64,000 bases of DNA from Vibrio sp. DW001 (GTDB lineage Bacteria; Pseudomonadota; Gammaproteobacteria; Enterobacterales; Vibrionaceae). Both the position numbers and the translations under genes were made by a program. Of this stretch, positions 1 through 10,500 are shown piece by piece (position 1 is the stretch's first letter; the number at the start of each line of letters is the position of its first letter). The DNA lies in contig NZ_CP091975.1 of the NCBI RefSeq assembly GCF_029016285.1, positions 2,294,001 to 2,358,000 on the forward strand, read 5' to 3'. The notes beneath the pieces were generated by a model. It was not told the DNA's origin, did not search any database, and saw only the letters and a list, made by a program, of their open reading frames with translations.

Positions 1-379
1 AGTGCCGATGTTGTTTGATGGCCGATTGCCCGACTTTAACTTTGGTACCAATGCTGGCGATGCCTGCTCAGACCATTTGTTAGCAAGCGTCAATAACGTC
101 GTTGCGGCTAGCAGCTATAGCCATGTCTGCAATGGTCGCTTTAAGGGCGGGCATATCACCCGCTTTTTCGGCCAACCAGACAAGGATATTCACGCTATAC
201 AACTGGAGCTATCTCAAGCGACCTATCTACAAGATAGTATCGAAGGCTACCTGATGGATAGTGCAAAGAAGCAACAAATCAGCCCACTTTTAAAGCAGAT
301 GATTGCGACGTTATTAAAGGCAGGGGCACAATTGTATTCCCGAAAGAAAGAGAACAGAAACGAGGCTAATGATGAGTGA
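1..379 (+). CDS. hutG: N-formylglutamate deformylase, C-terminal part (cut by window edge)
   Basis: The enzyme hydrolyses N-formyl-L-glutamate to glutamate and formate, the last step of one branch of histidine degradation. Only the last 125 or so residues are visible. The segment FDGRLPDFNFGTNAGD, then a GRFKGGHITRFFGQP block and the HAIQLELSQATYL block, match the family's C-terminal half. The frame is open to the left edge, so the start lies outside the window and the GTG at base 2 is not a start. It overlaps hutU by 11 bases, so the two are translationally coupled in one hut operon. The identification rests on recognised family motifs; no alignment was run. Confidence 0.88.
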   Translation, partial: VPMLFDGRLPDFNFGTNAGDACSDHLLASVNNVVAASSYSHVCNGRFKGGHITRFFGQPDKDIHAIQLELSQATYLQDSIEGYLMDSAKKQQISPLLKQMIATLLKAGAQLYSRKKENRNEANDE

Positions 380-2378
380 AATGAGTTTTCAGGCAATGGT
401 TTTAGAGGGTATCCCTAAGATTCTTCCACCAAAAAAAGAGAGGGATGAAAGCCTAAGCCATCCCCCGAAAAGAAAAGACATTCTGACGAAAAGTGAGAAA
501 AAACTGGCCGTCAAAAATGCGCTCAGATATTTTGAAGCTCAACATCATGCCGTACTCGCTGAAGAGTTTTACCAAGAGCTAGAAACCTTTGGCCGAATCT
601 ATATGTATCGATTTATGCCTTCTTACGTGATCTCCGCCAGATCGATTGATGAGTTTCCGCACCGATGTAAACAAGCGGCCGCGATTATGCTCATGCTGAG
701 CAACAACCTTGATAACGCGATAGCACAACACCCGGAAGAGCTGATTACTTATGGTGGAAATGGGTCCGTGTTCTCAAACTGGATCCAGTATCGACTGACG
801 ATGAAATATCTCGCCGAGATGACCGACGAGCAAACATTGGTTTTATATTCTGGTCATCCTATGGGGCTGTTTCCTTCCCATAAAGACGCACCAAGAGTCG
901 TGGTCACAAACGGCATGATGGTGCCGAACTATTCCAAACCCGATGACTGGGAAAAATTTAATGCTTTAGGGGTAACCCAATATGGGCAGATGACAGCCGG
1001 CTCGTTTATGTACATCGGTCCACAAGGTATCGTGCATGGCACGACGATTACCGTTTTGAACGCGGCCCGAATGATAAAAGACCGTGACCAATCCAAGCTT
1101 CCTATCTTTGTGACCTCTGGCTTAGGTGGAATGAGCGGCGCGCAACCAAAAGCGGCGGTTATCGCCAAAACCATAGGTATCGTGGCGGAAGTGAACCCGA
1201 AAGCAGCGTATAAAAGGTTGGAACAAGGTTGGGTTGACGAAGTGCATGAAGAGATGGACAAGATGATCGCTAGAGTGAAGCACGCGGTGGAAGAAAAAAC
1301 ACCGGTCTCTTTGGCCTATCTTGGTAATATCGTCGACCTTTGGGAGCGGTTCGTTATCGAAGATATTACCATCGATCTTGGCTCTGATCAGACATCGCTA
1401 CATAACCCTTGGGCCGGTGGCTATTATCCAGTTGGGTATAGCTTTGAACAGTCCAATGAAATGATGGCGAGCAGGCCCGAGGAATTCAAGAAGGCCGTAC
1501 AGGTTTCACTGAAAAGGCACGTCGATGCGATCAATAAGCTGACAGACAAAGGGATGTATTTCTTTGATTACGGTAACGCATTCCTACTTGAATCCGGCCG
1601 AGCAGGTGCCGATATCATGAACGAGAACGGAACCTTTAGGTATCCTTCATATGTTCAGGACATCATGGGCCCTCTCTGTTTTGACTATGGTTTTGGGCCT
1701 TTTAGATGGGTCTGTTCTTCTTCCGATCCAAAAGACCTCGATATAACGGACAAGATTGCCGGTGATGTGCTTGAAGCGATGTACAACGAAGCGCCCTCAG
1801 AGATCAAACAACAGATAGCCGATAACCTACTTTGGATCAGGGAGGCGAAACAGAACAAGCTCGTTGTTGGCTCACAGGCACGTATCTTATACGCAGATGC
1901 CGAAGGCCGAATGAAGATTGCAGAGGCGTTTAATGATGCCGTCAAGCAAGGGATAATCTCGGCTCCCGTCATTATTGGGCGCGATCATCACGATGTATCC
2001 GGTACTGATTCGCCTTATAGAGAAACGTCGAACATCTATGACGGCTCACAATTTACCGCGGACATGGCGATTCACAACGTGATTGGTGATTCATTCCGTG
2101 GCGCAACCTGGGTAAGTATCCACAACGGCGGCGGTGTTGGCTGGGGCGAAGTAACCAATGGTGGCTTTGGTATGATGCTTGACGGGTCAGCAGATTGCGA
2201 CCGAAGAGTAAAGTCGATGCTCCACTGGGATGTAAATAACGGTATATCACGAAGAAGCTGGGCGAGAAACGATGGCGCTATTTTTGCGATTAAAAGAGCA
2301 ATGGCCGCCGAGCCTAGGTTAACCGTAACGATCCCAACGGTTGCCGATGATTCCTTACTCGATAGCGTCATAAAATAA
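369..2378 (+). CDS. hutU: Urocanate hydratase, long form
   Basis: Urocanase uses tightly bound NAD+ to convert urocanate to imidazolone propionate in the cytoplasm, step two of histidine breakdown. Conserved blocks are all present: YGGNGSVFSNW, LVLYSGHPMGLFPSH, QYGQMTAGSFMYIGPQGIVHG, the NAD-binding TSGLGGMSGAQPKAA, the cysteine-containing GPLCFDYGFGPFRWVCSS region and HNGGGVGWGEVTNGGFGMML near the end. At 669 residues it is about 110 longer than the roughly 555-residue enzyme usual in gamma-proteobacteria. It resembles the long type known from animals, Bacteroidetes and Firmicutes. Two ATG codons (369, 372) follow a GAGG; the second has the better spacing. The start lies inside the hutG end, which fits a hutG-hutU operon. 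Confidence 0.93.
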   Translation: MMSEMSFQAMVLEGIPKILPPKKERDESLSHPPKRKDILTKSEKKLAVKNALRYFEAQHHAVLAEEFYQELETFGRIYMYRFMPSYVISARSIDEFPHRCKQAAAIMLMLSNNLDNAIAQHPEELITYGGNGSVFSNWIQYRLTMKYLAEMTDEQTLVLYSGHPMGLFPSHKDAPRVVVTNGMMVPNYSKPDDWEKFNALGVTQYGQMTAGSFMYIGPQGIVHGTTITVLNAARMIKDRDQSKLPIFVTSGLGGMSGAQPKAAVIAKTIGIVAEVNPKAAYKRLEQGWVDEVHEEMDKMIARVKHAVEEKTPVSLAYLGNIVDLWERFVIEDITIDLGSDQTSLHNPWAGGYYPVGYSFEQSNEMMASRPEEFKKAVQVSLKRHVDAINKLTDKGMYFFDYGNAFLLESGRAGADIMNENGTFRYPSYVQDIMGPLCFDYGFGPFRWVCSSSDPKDLDITDKIAGDVLEAMYNEAPSEIKQQIADNLLWIREAKQNKLVVGSQARILYADAEGRMKIAEAFNDAVKQGIISAPVIIGRDHHDVSGTDSPYRETSNIYDGSQFTADMAIHNVIGDSFRGATWVSIHNGGGVGWGEVTNGGFGMMLDGSADCDRRVKSMLHWDVNNGISRRSWARNDGAIFAIKRAMAAEPRLTVTIPTVADDSLLDSVIK

Positions 2379-2397
2379 GGTTTCTTGGCCACTTGTG

Positions 2398-2457
2398 AAA
2401 ACCCTTATCATTCCCGTCCTTCCGCTATTCCAGTGGGAACGGGAACTTGAGGGTTTT
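2398..2457. repeat. Imperfect 60-bp palindrome after hutU
   Basis: The outer arms AAAACCCT and AGGGTTTT (8 bp) enclose inner arms TTCCCGT and ACGGGAA around a pyrimidine-rich loop. The element sits 20 bases after the hutU stop and could fold in RNA as a terminator or 3' stabiliser, but no clear T-run follows. Its shape also fits a dispersed REP-type palindrome. A short open frame overlapping it (2395-2607) has no convincing ribosome site and is not called. Confidence 0.45.
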
Positions 2458-2614
2458 ACCTTTTTAGGTAATCCCAAATCCCTCGTTATTTCCATGAAAA
2501 TGGGAGTCTTGATGATATCAGCTACCCTCTTTTTGTTGGGGGGCATAGGTGTTGGTATTATTAAACGAAGGGTATGGAAAACTCGGTTTGGTCGCAAAGA
2601 GAATTGATTGAGCC

Positions 2615-3814
2615 TTAATTAAAGGCTATCAGCATTTTTTCAATAAACAGATATCCTATCCCTTGTAACAACTGAGTCTCACTAAGTTCACCAAATCGAA
2701 TACTGGATTTCTGCTCTTTAACTGAAATGACGTTCCCTTCAAATGGATTATAGTGCGCCTGATCTTTAATAACACTTAACCAGTGATCTCCTAGCCTGCA
2801 GGCTTCACCATAAATAACGATATCATTGACACTCATCGTCACTAAGAAATTGTAAATACTGATACCCAATGTACTCGCGGCCTTGTTACAGAATCGACAT
2901 ACCAATGGGTCATTTTGCAAATATAGTTGGGCACATTGCTCAAATTCAAATTCATCGAGATAATACTGCTCATAGAAAAGTCGATTTTTAGTCTGCTTTC
3001 GAATGTCCGCTAACATCGCTTTTGTCGATGCCACCGTTTCGAGGCAACCGTATCGACCGCAGCCACACTTTTTTCCATCTTGGTCGATGATTGAGTGGCC
3101 TATCTGCCCGCTTCCGTATAGCACACCTCTAAATATCTGATCATCAATTAGAAATGAAGAACCGATACCGTAGTCGACATTAATAACGCAAAAGTCACGA
3201 GCATGATCAGGGTTTATCCATTTTTCAGCAAGTGCGAGCATCACACAGTCGTTATCCACGGTAACGTCTGTATCCAGTTGCTCTTCTAGGATGTATTTAA
3301 AATCAATGGGTGTATTCCATGGCGCTTGGGGCATAAACATAGAAGTGCCAGCATGGATATCAACTTGTCCATGCAAAGAGAGGGCAATCTTGAGTTTTCC
3401 TACATTCGCTTCTTTTACACAACGTCGATAAACGTCAATAACGGACTGGACTAATTCTTCTGGAACCGCTGGCGAAACATCCCTTTCACAACGGTCTAGG
3501 ATAAGCTCCATTTTGCCATTCACAACCAACGCCGAAATGGTTGTGGGCGTTACATGTAGGCAAATAATTGGGCTCGATTTATGCGATATTTGATACACCC
3601 CACTCGAGTTGCCTCTTCCGGTATGTTTGGTTTGAACGTGTTCTACCCAACCCTTCTCCTCAAGAAAAAGAAGGATCTTGCTGATCGCAGGAATACTGAG
3701 CTCTAATAAATGAGATAGGCGAGACTTACTTAACTGTTTATATTGAAAAAGGAGTCTAATAATCAGCTTCGAATTGAAAATCCTGACCGACTGATTGTTC
3801 ATGCCTTTGAGCAT
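2615..3814 (-). CDS. ROK-family transcriptional regulator (NagC/XylR type)
   Basis: A sugar-responsive repressor of 399 residues. An N-terminal winged helix-turn-helix (about residues 5-70, with KSRLSHLLELSIPAISKIL) is followed by a ROK kinase-like domain. The ROK zinc motif is intact, with GH before CGCGRYGCLE. The ATP-site motif DxGxG appears as VDYGIGSSF, so any kinase function is doubtful, as in other ROK repressors. A GAGGGAG ribosome site precedes the ATG at 3814. The gene begins 29 bases after araH ends on the same strand, so it is probably the last gene of the sugar-uptake operon and controls it. No AraC-type regulator lies next to this operon. The inducing sugar cannot be read from the sequence. 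Confidence 0.88.
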   Translation of the reverse strand: MLKGMNNQSVRIFNSKLIIRLLFQYKQLSKSRLSHLLELSIPAISKILLFLEEKGWVEHVQTKHTGRGNSSGVYQISHKSSPIICLHVTPTTISALVVNGKMELILDRCERDVSPAVPEELVQSVIDVYRRCVKEANVGKLKIALSLHGQVDIHAGTSMFMPQAPWNTPIDFKYILEEQLDTDVTVDNDCVMLALAEKWINPDHARDFCVINVDYGIGSSFLIDDQIFRGVLYGSGQIGHSIIDQDGKKCGCGRYGCLETVASTKAMLADIRKQTKNRLFYEQYYLDEFEFEQCAQLYLQNDPLVCRFCNKAASTLGISIYNFLVTMSVNDIVIYGEACRLGDHWLSVIKDQAHYNPFEGNVISVKEQKSSIRFGELSETQLLQGIGYLFIEKMLIAFN

Positions 3815-3843
3815 TATAGACTCCCTCTTAATATTGAATAAAG

Positions 3844-4863
3844 CTACCCTTTTTCCGCTAACCGCTGACGATACTGGTCTGCACCAACCGCAAGAAGTAG
3901 GATACCACCCCGGACTAGATACTGGTAAAAGGAATCGATATTAAGTAGGTTCAGAGCATTCTCTACCGTACCCATAATCAACACCCCGACAGCAACGCCA
4001 ATAATACTCGCCTTACCACCATTTAATGATACGCCACCGAGCACACAGGCTGAAATGACACTGAGTTCGAAGCCTAACGATGCATTCGGTTGTCCACTGG
4101 TGATACGGGAAGCCAGTATGACCCCTGCAATAGCGCATATTGCACCCTGCAGAGCGAAATTGGTGATTCTCACTTTATCGACATCGACACCCGCCAGTTT
4201 TGCAGCGTCGGCATTACCACCAACCGCCAAAGCATTTCGTCCATAAGCTGTATTCTTAAGCAAGAAGCCAAACACGACAAAACAGAGAATGGTAATCACA
4301 ATTGGGGTCGGCATCCCTAAGATAGTCGACTGTCCTAACATGAAGAAGTCCATGTTTACTACACCGACAGCATTACCTCCCGAAATAATATAGGCACCGC
4401 CTCGTACAATTTCCATCATAGCCAAGGTGGCAATAAGCGCATTTACGCGTACTTTAGTAACAAAAATTCCGTTCATAAGACCAATAAAAATACCGGCTAT
4501 CAATGCCCCAATAATACCCAATACAAAGCTGTCTGTTGCATTGACAATTAATGCCGCAAGCACGCCGTAGAAAGCCACTTGAGATCCCACCGACAAATCA
4601 AAGTCTTTCGATGCGAGGCAGAACATCATCGTACAAGCTACCATTCCTATCTGTGATATTGAAAGGCCAAGCCCCACCATATTTCTTAGCGAAAAGAAAT
4701 AAGGGACAAATATCGCTAACGAAATAAATAACAATATATAGACAACAATGATGTTGAAATTTTCACTGCTACGAATCAACGACCATGTTGTGGCACTTCT
4801 ACTCATGGGTAGTTCTATTTCAGTGGTCTTATTAACATCTGTGGTGCTATTAACAGTCGTCAT
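3844..4863 (-). CDS. araH: L-arabinose-type ABC transporter permease
   Basis: Inner-membrane permease of a CUT2-class sugar ABC importer, 339 residues with about ten hydrophobic segments. Stretches such as FCLASKDFDLSVGSQ, RVNALIATLAMMEIVRGGAY, YGRNALAVGGNADAAKLAGV and SACVLGGVSLNGG follow E. coli AraH closely, more so than RbsC. It starts at an ATGA overlap with the araG stop behind AGGAG, so the two are translationally coupled. With AraF and AraG it should form a complete importer. Calling the substrate L-arabinose is inference from this similarity. Confidence 0.87.
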   Translation of the reverse strand: MTTVNSTTDVNKTTEIELPMSRSATTWSLIRSSENFNIIVVYILLFISLAIFVPYFFSLRNMVGLGLSISQIGMVACTMMFCLASKDFDLSVGSQVAFYGVLAALIVNATDSFVLGIIGALIAGIFIGLMNGIFVTKVRVNALIATLAMMEIVRGGAYIISGGNAVGVVNMDFFMLGQSTILGMPTPIVITILCFVVFGFLLKNTAYGRNALAVGGNADAAKLAGVDVDKVRITNFALQGAICAIAGVILASRITSGQPNASLGFELSVISACVLGGVSLNGGKASIIGVAVGVLIMGTVENALNLLNIDSFYQYLVRGGILLLAVGADQYRQRLAEKG

Positions 4864-6365
4864 ATTGTCATCTCCTGTTCTGGGAAAGCTTTAGAAAGAA
4901 TGCTCTCTTCTTGATATTCTTCACGCGTAAATTGAGCCGATATTTGATTTTCCCGCATGACATACAAACGGTCGGTGATGCCCATTACTTCAGGTAGTTC
5001 ACTCGAAATTACGATAATTGAGATCCCCTTATTCGCTAGCTCATACAAGACGTTATAGATTTGATTTTTGGCAGAAACGTCAATGCCCCGAGTGGGCTCA
5101 TCCACAATAAGTACATTCATACGAGGTTCAGATAACCAACGAGCTAGAATTACTTTTTGTTGATTTCCCCCAGAAAGGAATTGGATCTCTTTTTCAAGGG
5201 AAGGGGTTTTAATATCTAGCCGATCGACGAAGTGTTTGGCTTGCTCCATCTCCTTGCCTAGATTTAATATCCCACCAAGCTTCCAGAAGTTACGACGGCT
5301 ACTGATGGTAATATTTTCCCAAACCGATCGAAAAGTAATATTTCCTTCTTTTTTTCGGTCCTCCGAGCAATACAAAATACCATTTTCAATAGCCCGTTTA
5401 GGTGTCAACGTCGGAAGTGTTTTGTTATCTAAAGAGGCATCGATATGCTGACTGGATAACGCACCAATAATGGATTTCATCAACTCGGTTCGACCAGAAC
5501 CAACCAGCCCGAAAAAACCAAGAATTTCACTGTTTCGTACTGAAAATTGAACGTTGTTAGGGAACAACTTACTTTGAATACTATTGAGAGAAAAGCAGGT
5601 CTCACCAAGGTCACGGGGAGAATAGGCATACATATCGCCAAGGTTTCGACCTATCATTTTTTCTATAATTGTCTGGCGGTCAATCTGGGTTAAATCATCA
5701 TATGAAATAACATGTTGTCCATCTTTCATCACAGTACATGAGCTACAAAGGTCAAATATTTCCGCCATTCGGTGAGAAATATAAATCAGTATTTTTCCCT
5801 GTTCTTGTAGCTGACGAACCACTCTAAAAAGCACCTCTGTTTCTGCGGCTGAGAGGCTACTTGTTGGTTCATCTAAAGCAATGATATTGGCATTCAATAT
5901 CATTGCTTTAGCAATCTCAACCATCTGTTGTTGACCCATTGAAAGCTTGCTGACTTTATCGGTCGGTAAGAAGCTCAGGCCAAGTTTCTTCAACTGAACG
6001 TCGGCAAGTTGGTTCATTTTTTTCCAGTCGATTTTTCCTTTATTTGTCGGGAGTCGACCTAAAAATATATTTTCTGCTACTGTCTGTTCAGGAACCAATT
6101 GGAGCTCTTGGTGAATAATCGCGATGCCATTTTTTATCGCTTCACTAGGTGATCGGAAATGAACCGGTTTACCGTTAACGACAACCTGACCGGAACTTGC
6201 TGGATGAATGCCGCCAAGCACTTTCATTAAGGTGCTTTTGCCTGCACCGTTAGCACCTATAAGACCGTGAATCTCTCCATGGCCAATAGAAAAGCTGATA
6301 GAGTCGAGTGCTTTAACGCCGGGGAAGTTTTTAGATACATCGCGAAATTCGAGTTGATTCTTCAT
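4860..6365 (-). CDS. araG: L-arabinose-type ABC transporter ATP-binding protein (two NBDs)
   Basis: A 501-residue cytoplasmic ATPase with two tandem nucleotide-binding domains, the layout and length of AraG (about 504). The first domain has Walker A GANGAGKST, signature LSMGQQQM and Walker B IIALDEPTSSL. The second has the degenerate Walker A GLVGSGRTEL, signature LSGGNQQKV and DEPTRGID. The degenerate second site is normal for this family. It lies between araF and araH, 49 bases after araF, and powers uptake of the sugar delivered by AraF. Confidence 0.9.
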   Translation of the reverse strand: MKNQLEFRDVSKNFPGVKALDSISFSIGHGEIHGLIGANGAGKSTLMKVLGGIHPASSGQVVVNGKPVHFRSPSEAIKNGIAIIHQELQLVPEQTVAENIFLGRLPTNKGKIDWKKMNQLADVQLKKLGLSFLPTDKVSKLSMGQQQMVEIAKAMILNANIIALDEPTSSLSAAETEVLFRVVRQLQEQGKILIYISHRMAEIFDLCSSCTVMKDGQHVISYDDLTQIDRQTIIEKMIGRNLGDMYAYSPRDLGETCFSLNSIQSKLFPNNVQFSVRNSEILGFFGLVGSGRTELMKSIIGALSSQHIDASLDNKTLPTLTPKRAIENGILYCSEDRKKEGNITFRSVWENITISSRRNFWKLGGILNLGKEMEQAKHFVDRLDIKTPSLEKEIQFLSGGNQQKVILARWLSEPRMNVLIVDEPTRGIDVSAKNQIYNVLYELANKGISIIVISSELPEVMGITDRLYVMRENQISAQFTREEYQEESILSKAFPEQEMTI

Positions 6366-6414
6366 TCGTATAATCCTTGGTGTGTTCGGGGTTACTCACC
6401 CCGAATTATCACAA

Positions 6415-7407
6415 TTATAGACCTAACTCTTTACGCACTTCTTCGAAGTTATCTCGTGTAGCCAGATAACCAGAGGTATACACAAGCTTTTCAGGTTCAA
6501 CACCATTGGCTACCCAGTTATACATATTGAGAGACGTTTGATATCCGTGAGCTTTAGCACTCAAAATAATTGTGCCGTGAAAACCCGTGGCAACCGGCTT
6601 ACGAAATTCGTTGATCGCTTCTTCCGTACCATTGATACCCAGTCCAATAATATTGTCCGACGAAATACCATTACCCTCTAATGCCCGCACGCCACCAATA
6701 ACCACTTGATCGTTCATTCCATACACTATCCATTTTTTAAACTCACCTTTTTGCGTAATAAGGCTGTTAGCTGAATTAAACGCTTGCTCGGTGTTATCCA
6801 ATCGATGAGGGGCTTCAAAAATATTTGCAGCTGGATAGTTGTTTTCGTTCAATACGTCCGTTGCACCTTTCGTGCGCTCATAGGCCGTTGGTAGCTGTTT
6901 GTAAGTTAAGGCCATAACAGCAACCTCGTTTTTGTCCCAGCCACGTGAATCAATTTCAGCTAGTAGTGCATCACCCACTTCTCGTCCAATGCTATAAGCA
7001 GAAATCCCCATATGAACGACGTCTTCAATCGGATTGCCATTACCATCAATCAGGCGATCATCGACAGACATAAGTTTGAGACCGTTTCGTTTCGCGGCAG
7101 CCACAACAGCTGGACCTAGTTTTACGTTTGGTACGCAAACAATGACACCATCTGCTTGTTGTGTGCCAAGGTTATCCAACGCTGACATCAGTTTTTGCCC
7201 ATCTTGCGCACCAATTTTAATCAGTTCAAAACCTTTTTCTTTTGCCGCTATTTCAGCAAACTTCCATTCATCTTGGAACCAGCCTGCTTCTGGTTGTTTT
7301 ACAATAAAACCGATCTTCTTCTTCGCTTCTGCGGCGACACCCAAAGAAATAGAACAAAGGGATGTTGTAAGCAATACCGTTCCGATGTTTTTGTAGAGGT
7401 TTTTCAT
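6415..7407 (-). CDS. araF: Periplasmic L-arabinose-binding protein homologue
   Basis: Solute-binding protein of the importer, 330 residues against 329 for E. coli AraF. The chosen ATG at 7407 has AGGGAAC upstream and gives a normal signal peptide (MKNLYKNIGTVLLTTSLC, cleavage near AEA-KKK). An in-frame start 54 bases upstream would put charged residues before the signal and is rejected. The mature part begins KKIGFIVKQPEAGWFQDEWKF, and later has VIVCVPNVKLGP, YGMNDQVVIGGVRALEGNG and a C-terminal YNWVANGVEPEKL, all close to AraF. The roughly 180 bases upstream hold no gene and probably carry a promoter, since binding-protein genes are usually strongly expressed. Confidence 0.9.
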   Translation of the reverse strand: MKNLYKNIGTVLLTTSLCSISLGVAAEAKKKIGFIVKQPEAGWFQDEWKFAEIAAKEKGFELIKIGAQDGQKLMSALDNLGTQQADGVIVCVPNVKLGPAVVAAAKRNGLKLMSVDDRLIDGNGNPIEDVVHMGISAYSIGREVGDALLAEIDSRGWDKNEVAVMALTYKQLPTAYERTKGATDVLNENNYPAANIFEAPHRLDNTEQAFNSANSLITQKGEFKKWIVYGMNDQVVIGGVRALEGNGISSDNIIGLGINGTEEAINEFRKPVATGFHGTIILSAKAHGYQTSLNMYNWVANGVEPEKLVYTSGYLATRDNFEEVRKELGL

Positions 7408-7591
7408 AATGTTCCCTATTTTGTTAGACCAATGCGTTGGAATATAAACGCGCCTTATCACGTTAAGGACTCAGCGTTTCGCATTTTGCTTTATGTTTGT
7501 AAAGTACCGTTATTATTTAAATTAATGGTAATGCACTACTCTGTATATATTCTGATGTTTAATCACGCTATTAAGTAATCTATGTTTAGTA

Positions 7592-10500
7592 TTAATGGGG
7601 TGAATGTTTAAAAAACTTTGTTAACAGTGGTAAAAGTGAATCAATCAAGCTGGTCTTGCTATGCCCCGGCTCCAATTCAAGCAAGGCCGCTTTATCCGGT
7701 GTTGATTGCGTGATCCCAGTGTCCAATAACAAACTTTCTCCAAGTGAAGAGAGATATCGAATAAACCGACAATGAACTTGATGATTTTGAATGATATCCC
7801 TGTCAAATACATTCAGCTCGGGAAGTGAGACAGCGAAGAAATCCTCGTAAACATCTTGAGATAGATGATCGTTTGCCCAGTTTCTCATCACGGTTAAACG
7901 CTTCAGTGCGCGGTCTCGTTCTCCTAACTTAGCAAGAGCCAGTGCTTGGAAGAACAGGTAATCAGCGGGTTGGTCATTGTAATAGCGACTTTCCGTTAAC
8001 TCACTAGAACCAAGCGTCGCCTTTTGCCAATACTGTTGTGCCTCTTCAGCATTACCACGTACTTCAGCTATGCAACCGAGCATGAAATAGATGTCGTTGT
8101 CGCTTTGCCCAACAAGACGTCCTTCGCTTAAATTGTCTGGATAGGTTAGAGATTTAACCAACTGCTGCTTTGCGTTGGCGTACTTTCCGTCCATAACGAA
8201 TTGTTCCGTTAGGCGTAATAATGCATTGATATATTGTCCTGTGATTCGACCTTCACCACCTTCCCAGGGATGGAATACTTTGCTTTCTAGCACGTCTAGT
8301 GCTCTGGCTTGATTTCCAGAAATATTAAGCAGTGCTATCCACTCGGCACTTAAGTCATCCCGCTTTAGCACGATGTTCTGGTGCTTATTCAGCATGTCGA
8401 GTCTGTCTTCAGGTGAGCGCCCTATCAGCTTGCGTAAATGGTCTAGTTCAAAGAGCACTCTGGCATCTTGAGAATCAAGCTCCCACGCATAAGACATATG
8501 GCAGAGCGCACGTTCTAAGTCCTGTTTTTTGTTTGCATAGTAAACAGATAAATTACGGTGACATTCTTTAAAATCAGGCCTAATAGTTAACGCATTCTTC
8601 CAAAGTAGCACCGCTTTTTCGTAAGACTTTTTGGCATAATAGAAACACCCTAATTGATAATCAACAAAAGGATTTCCAGCTAATTTTGTCAGCGCATGCC
8701 ACTCTATTTGTGTGTTAGGGAAGAGTACGTTTTGGCTAAACTCTTGTTCGGCTTTGGTCAATAAACTCTCGTCCATTTCGTCGTCTAATGCTGTTTTAAT
8801 GAGCAATGAATTGGCGCCGTTGGCGTCTATTAGATCAATCGCTCTGATAGCACACTCCATTAAGCCAAGTGATTGATATAAGCCACTAACGTGGATGGCA
8901 TTAGCTTGTCTTTTTTGGCACAGATTCGAGAATATTTGCTTCGATTCATCCGACTTTGTGATTCGATATCTCTCAAAAAACAAAGCATAGCCAAGTGGAA
9001 ACTGTTGAATTGCCGTATCATTGAAGCGCCTAGCCTCATCGGTTTTATCCAATTTATCTAGAATCACTACCTTGATAAAAGCCGCATGATAACTGGTGCG
9101 ATTAAGCTCTAGTGAGCGATTTATTTCTTCAAGTGCATCGGTGTATCTGTGCTGAATAAATGATAGGCGACTCGCCCCCATAAAACCGATATCACCACAG
9201 TTACCACTCCAAGTGGATTTATAGTAATCCTGATAGGCTAATTCGAGTTGCCCCAGTTTTTCGTGAACACAACCTCGAAGAAAACTGGCGCGACCACAAG
9301 CCGGATTTTTATTATATCGATGGGCTCGATCTAGCGCGTTATTTAATAGTACTAACGCATTATTGTAGTCACACCGCTCGTACTCCCTATTTGCCAACGC
9401 AAGGTTGCAGCGATAATCCAGTGGATCTCGGCGCAGAGCTTCTTGGTAATAATCGTCTGATTGACCACTAGCGTGATGATACTGTTCTAAATGTTGACCT
9501 ATCAAATAAAGCTCTTCAATCGATGATACGTTTTGCGGTGCCAAAGGGGGTTGCGCGGGTTCAGGGATAGCTTCTTCAGCCGCATCAAGCTCTGTGTACG
9601 AAAGTACTTTTTGACCGTTTTGGGTGGTGACAACGATCGTTAACTTTTCATTGCTTGAGTATTCGATGGTTTCCAGATGTACCTGACAAGGTTCAAAAGA
9701 GAATGTCTCGTCAACGAGAATGGTATTGTTGGACTTAATGACGACTGAACAATTCTCTATTTTGGATATTGCATAGATACCCCATTCTATTTCTCTTTCT
9801 TCTCTATGTAGTTTCAACGCGAGATCTGTATTGGCTTGATGTACCGACCCTAATTGGCTGTATGGCAGGAAGTTCTGCACGAAGACTTTCTCTTCATTTG
9901 AGTCGATCCATGTAAAATCTGGTTGGTTATCGGTAAAGACACCTGTCATTAGTTCGATATACGGACCACAGGTATCTGTGAGGTTTTTGTCCCACGCTAA
10001 CCCAAAATCACAGTTTCCCCATGTCCACTGTTTTTTTCCTGGAGAAATATGATGATTGGCGATGTGGAGTAGTCCTCCAGCCTCATTGTGGCTATAGGCT
10101 CCAACAAAATCGTAATCAGAACCCGCCGCCATATAAGACGTAGGGACAGGTAGGTTGTTATACCGAGAGATATCCGTCCCAGGGGAATAATCAACTTTGT
10201 AATACGTGCCTTTTGCTATCGGGAACTCGCTCACGTCTCTTTTTCCGTGGTCGTAAACCGCGGTTACGTCTGGTGGGAATATACTCTGATGATCCTCTCC
10301 ACCTTTAACGGCAGGATTAGACCACCAAAGAAACTGGCGTGGTGTTGGATTTCCGTTATAGACCTTACCGGTTATCTCTATGAGCGCTTTGTTTGGGTAA
10401 AGTTTAAAGCCTGCACTGATTTGCAGACCATACATATGCTCGACTTCCCCTAGCCAAACCTCTGCACTACCATCATCGTGAGTTCGAATATTTACATCCA

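Noticed and set aside
2395..2607. 70-codon frame after hutU
   Set aside because: It overlaps a 60-bp palindrome, has no clear ribosome site and no recognised similarity.
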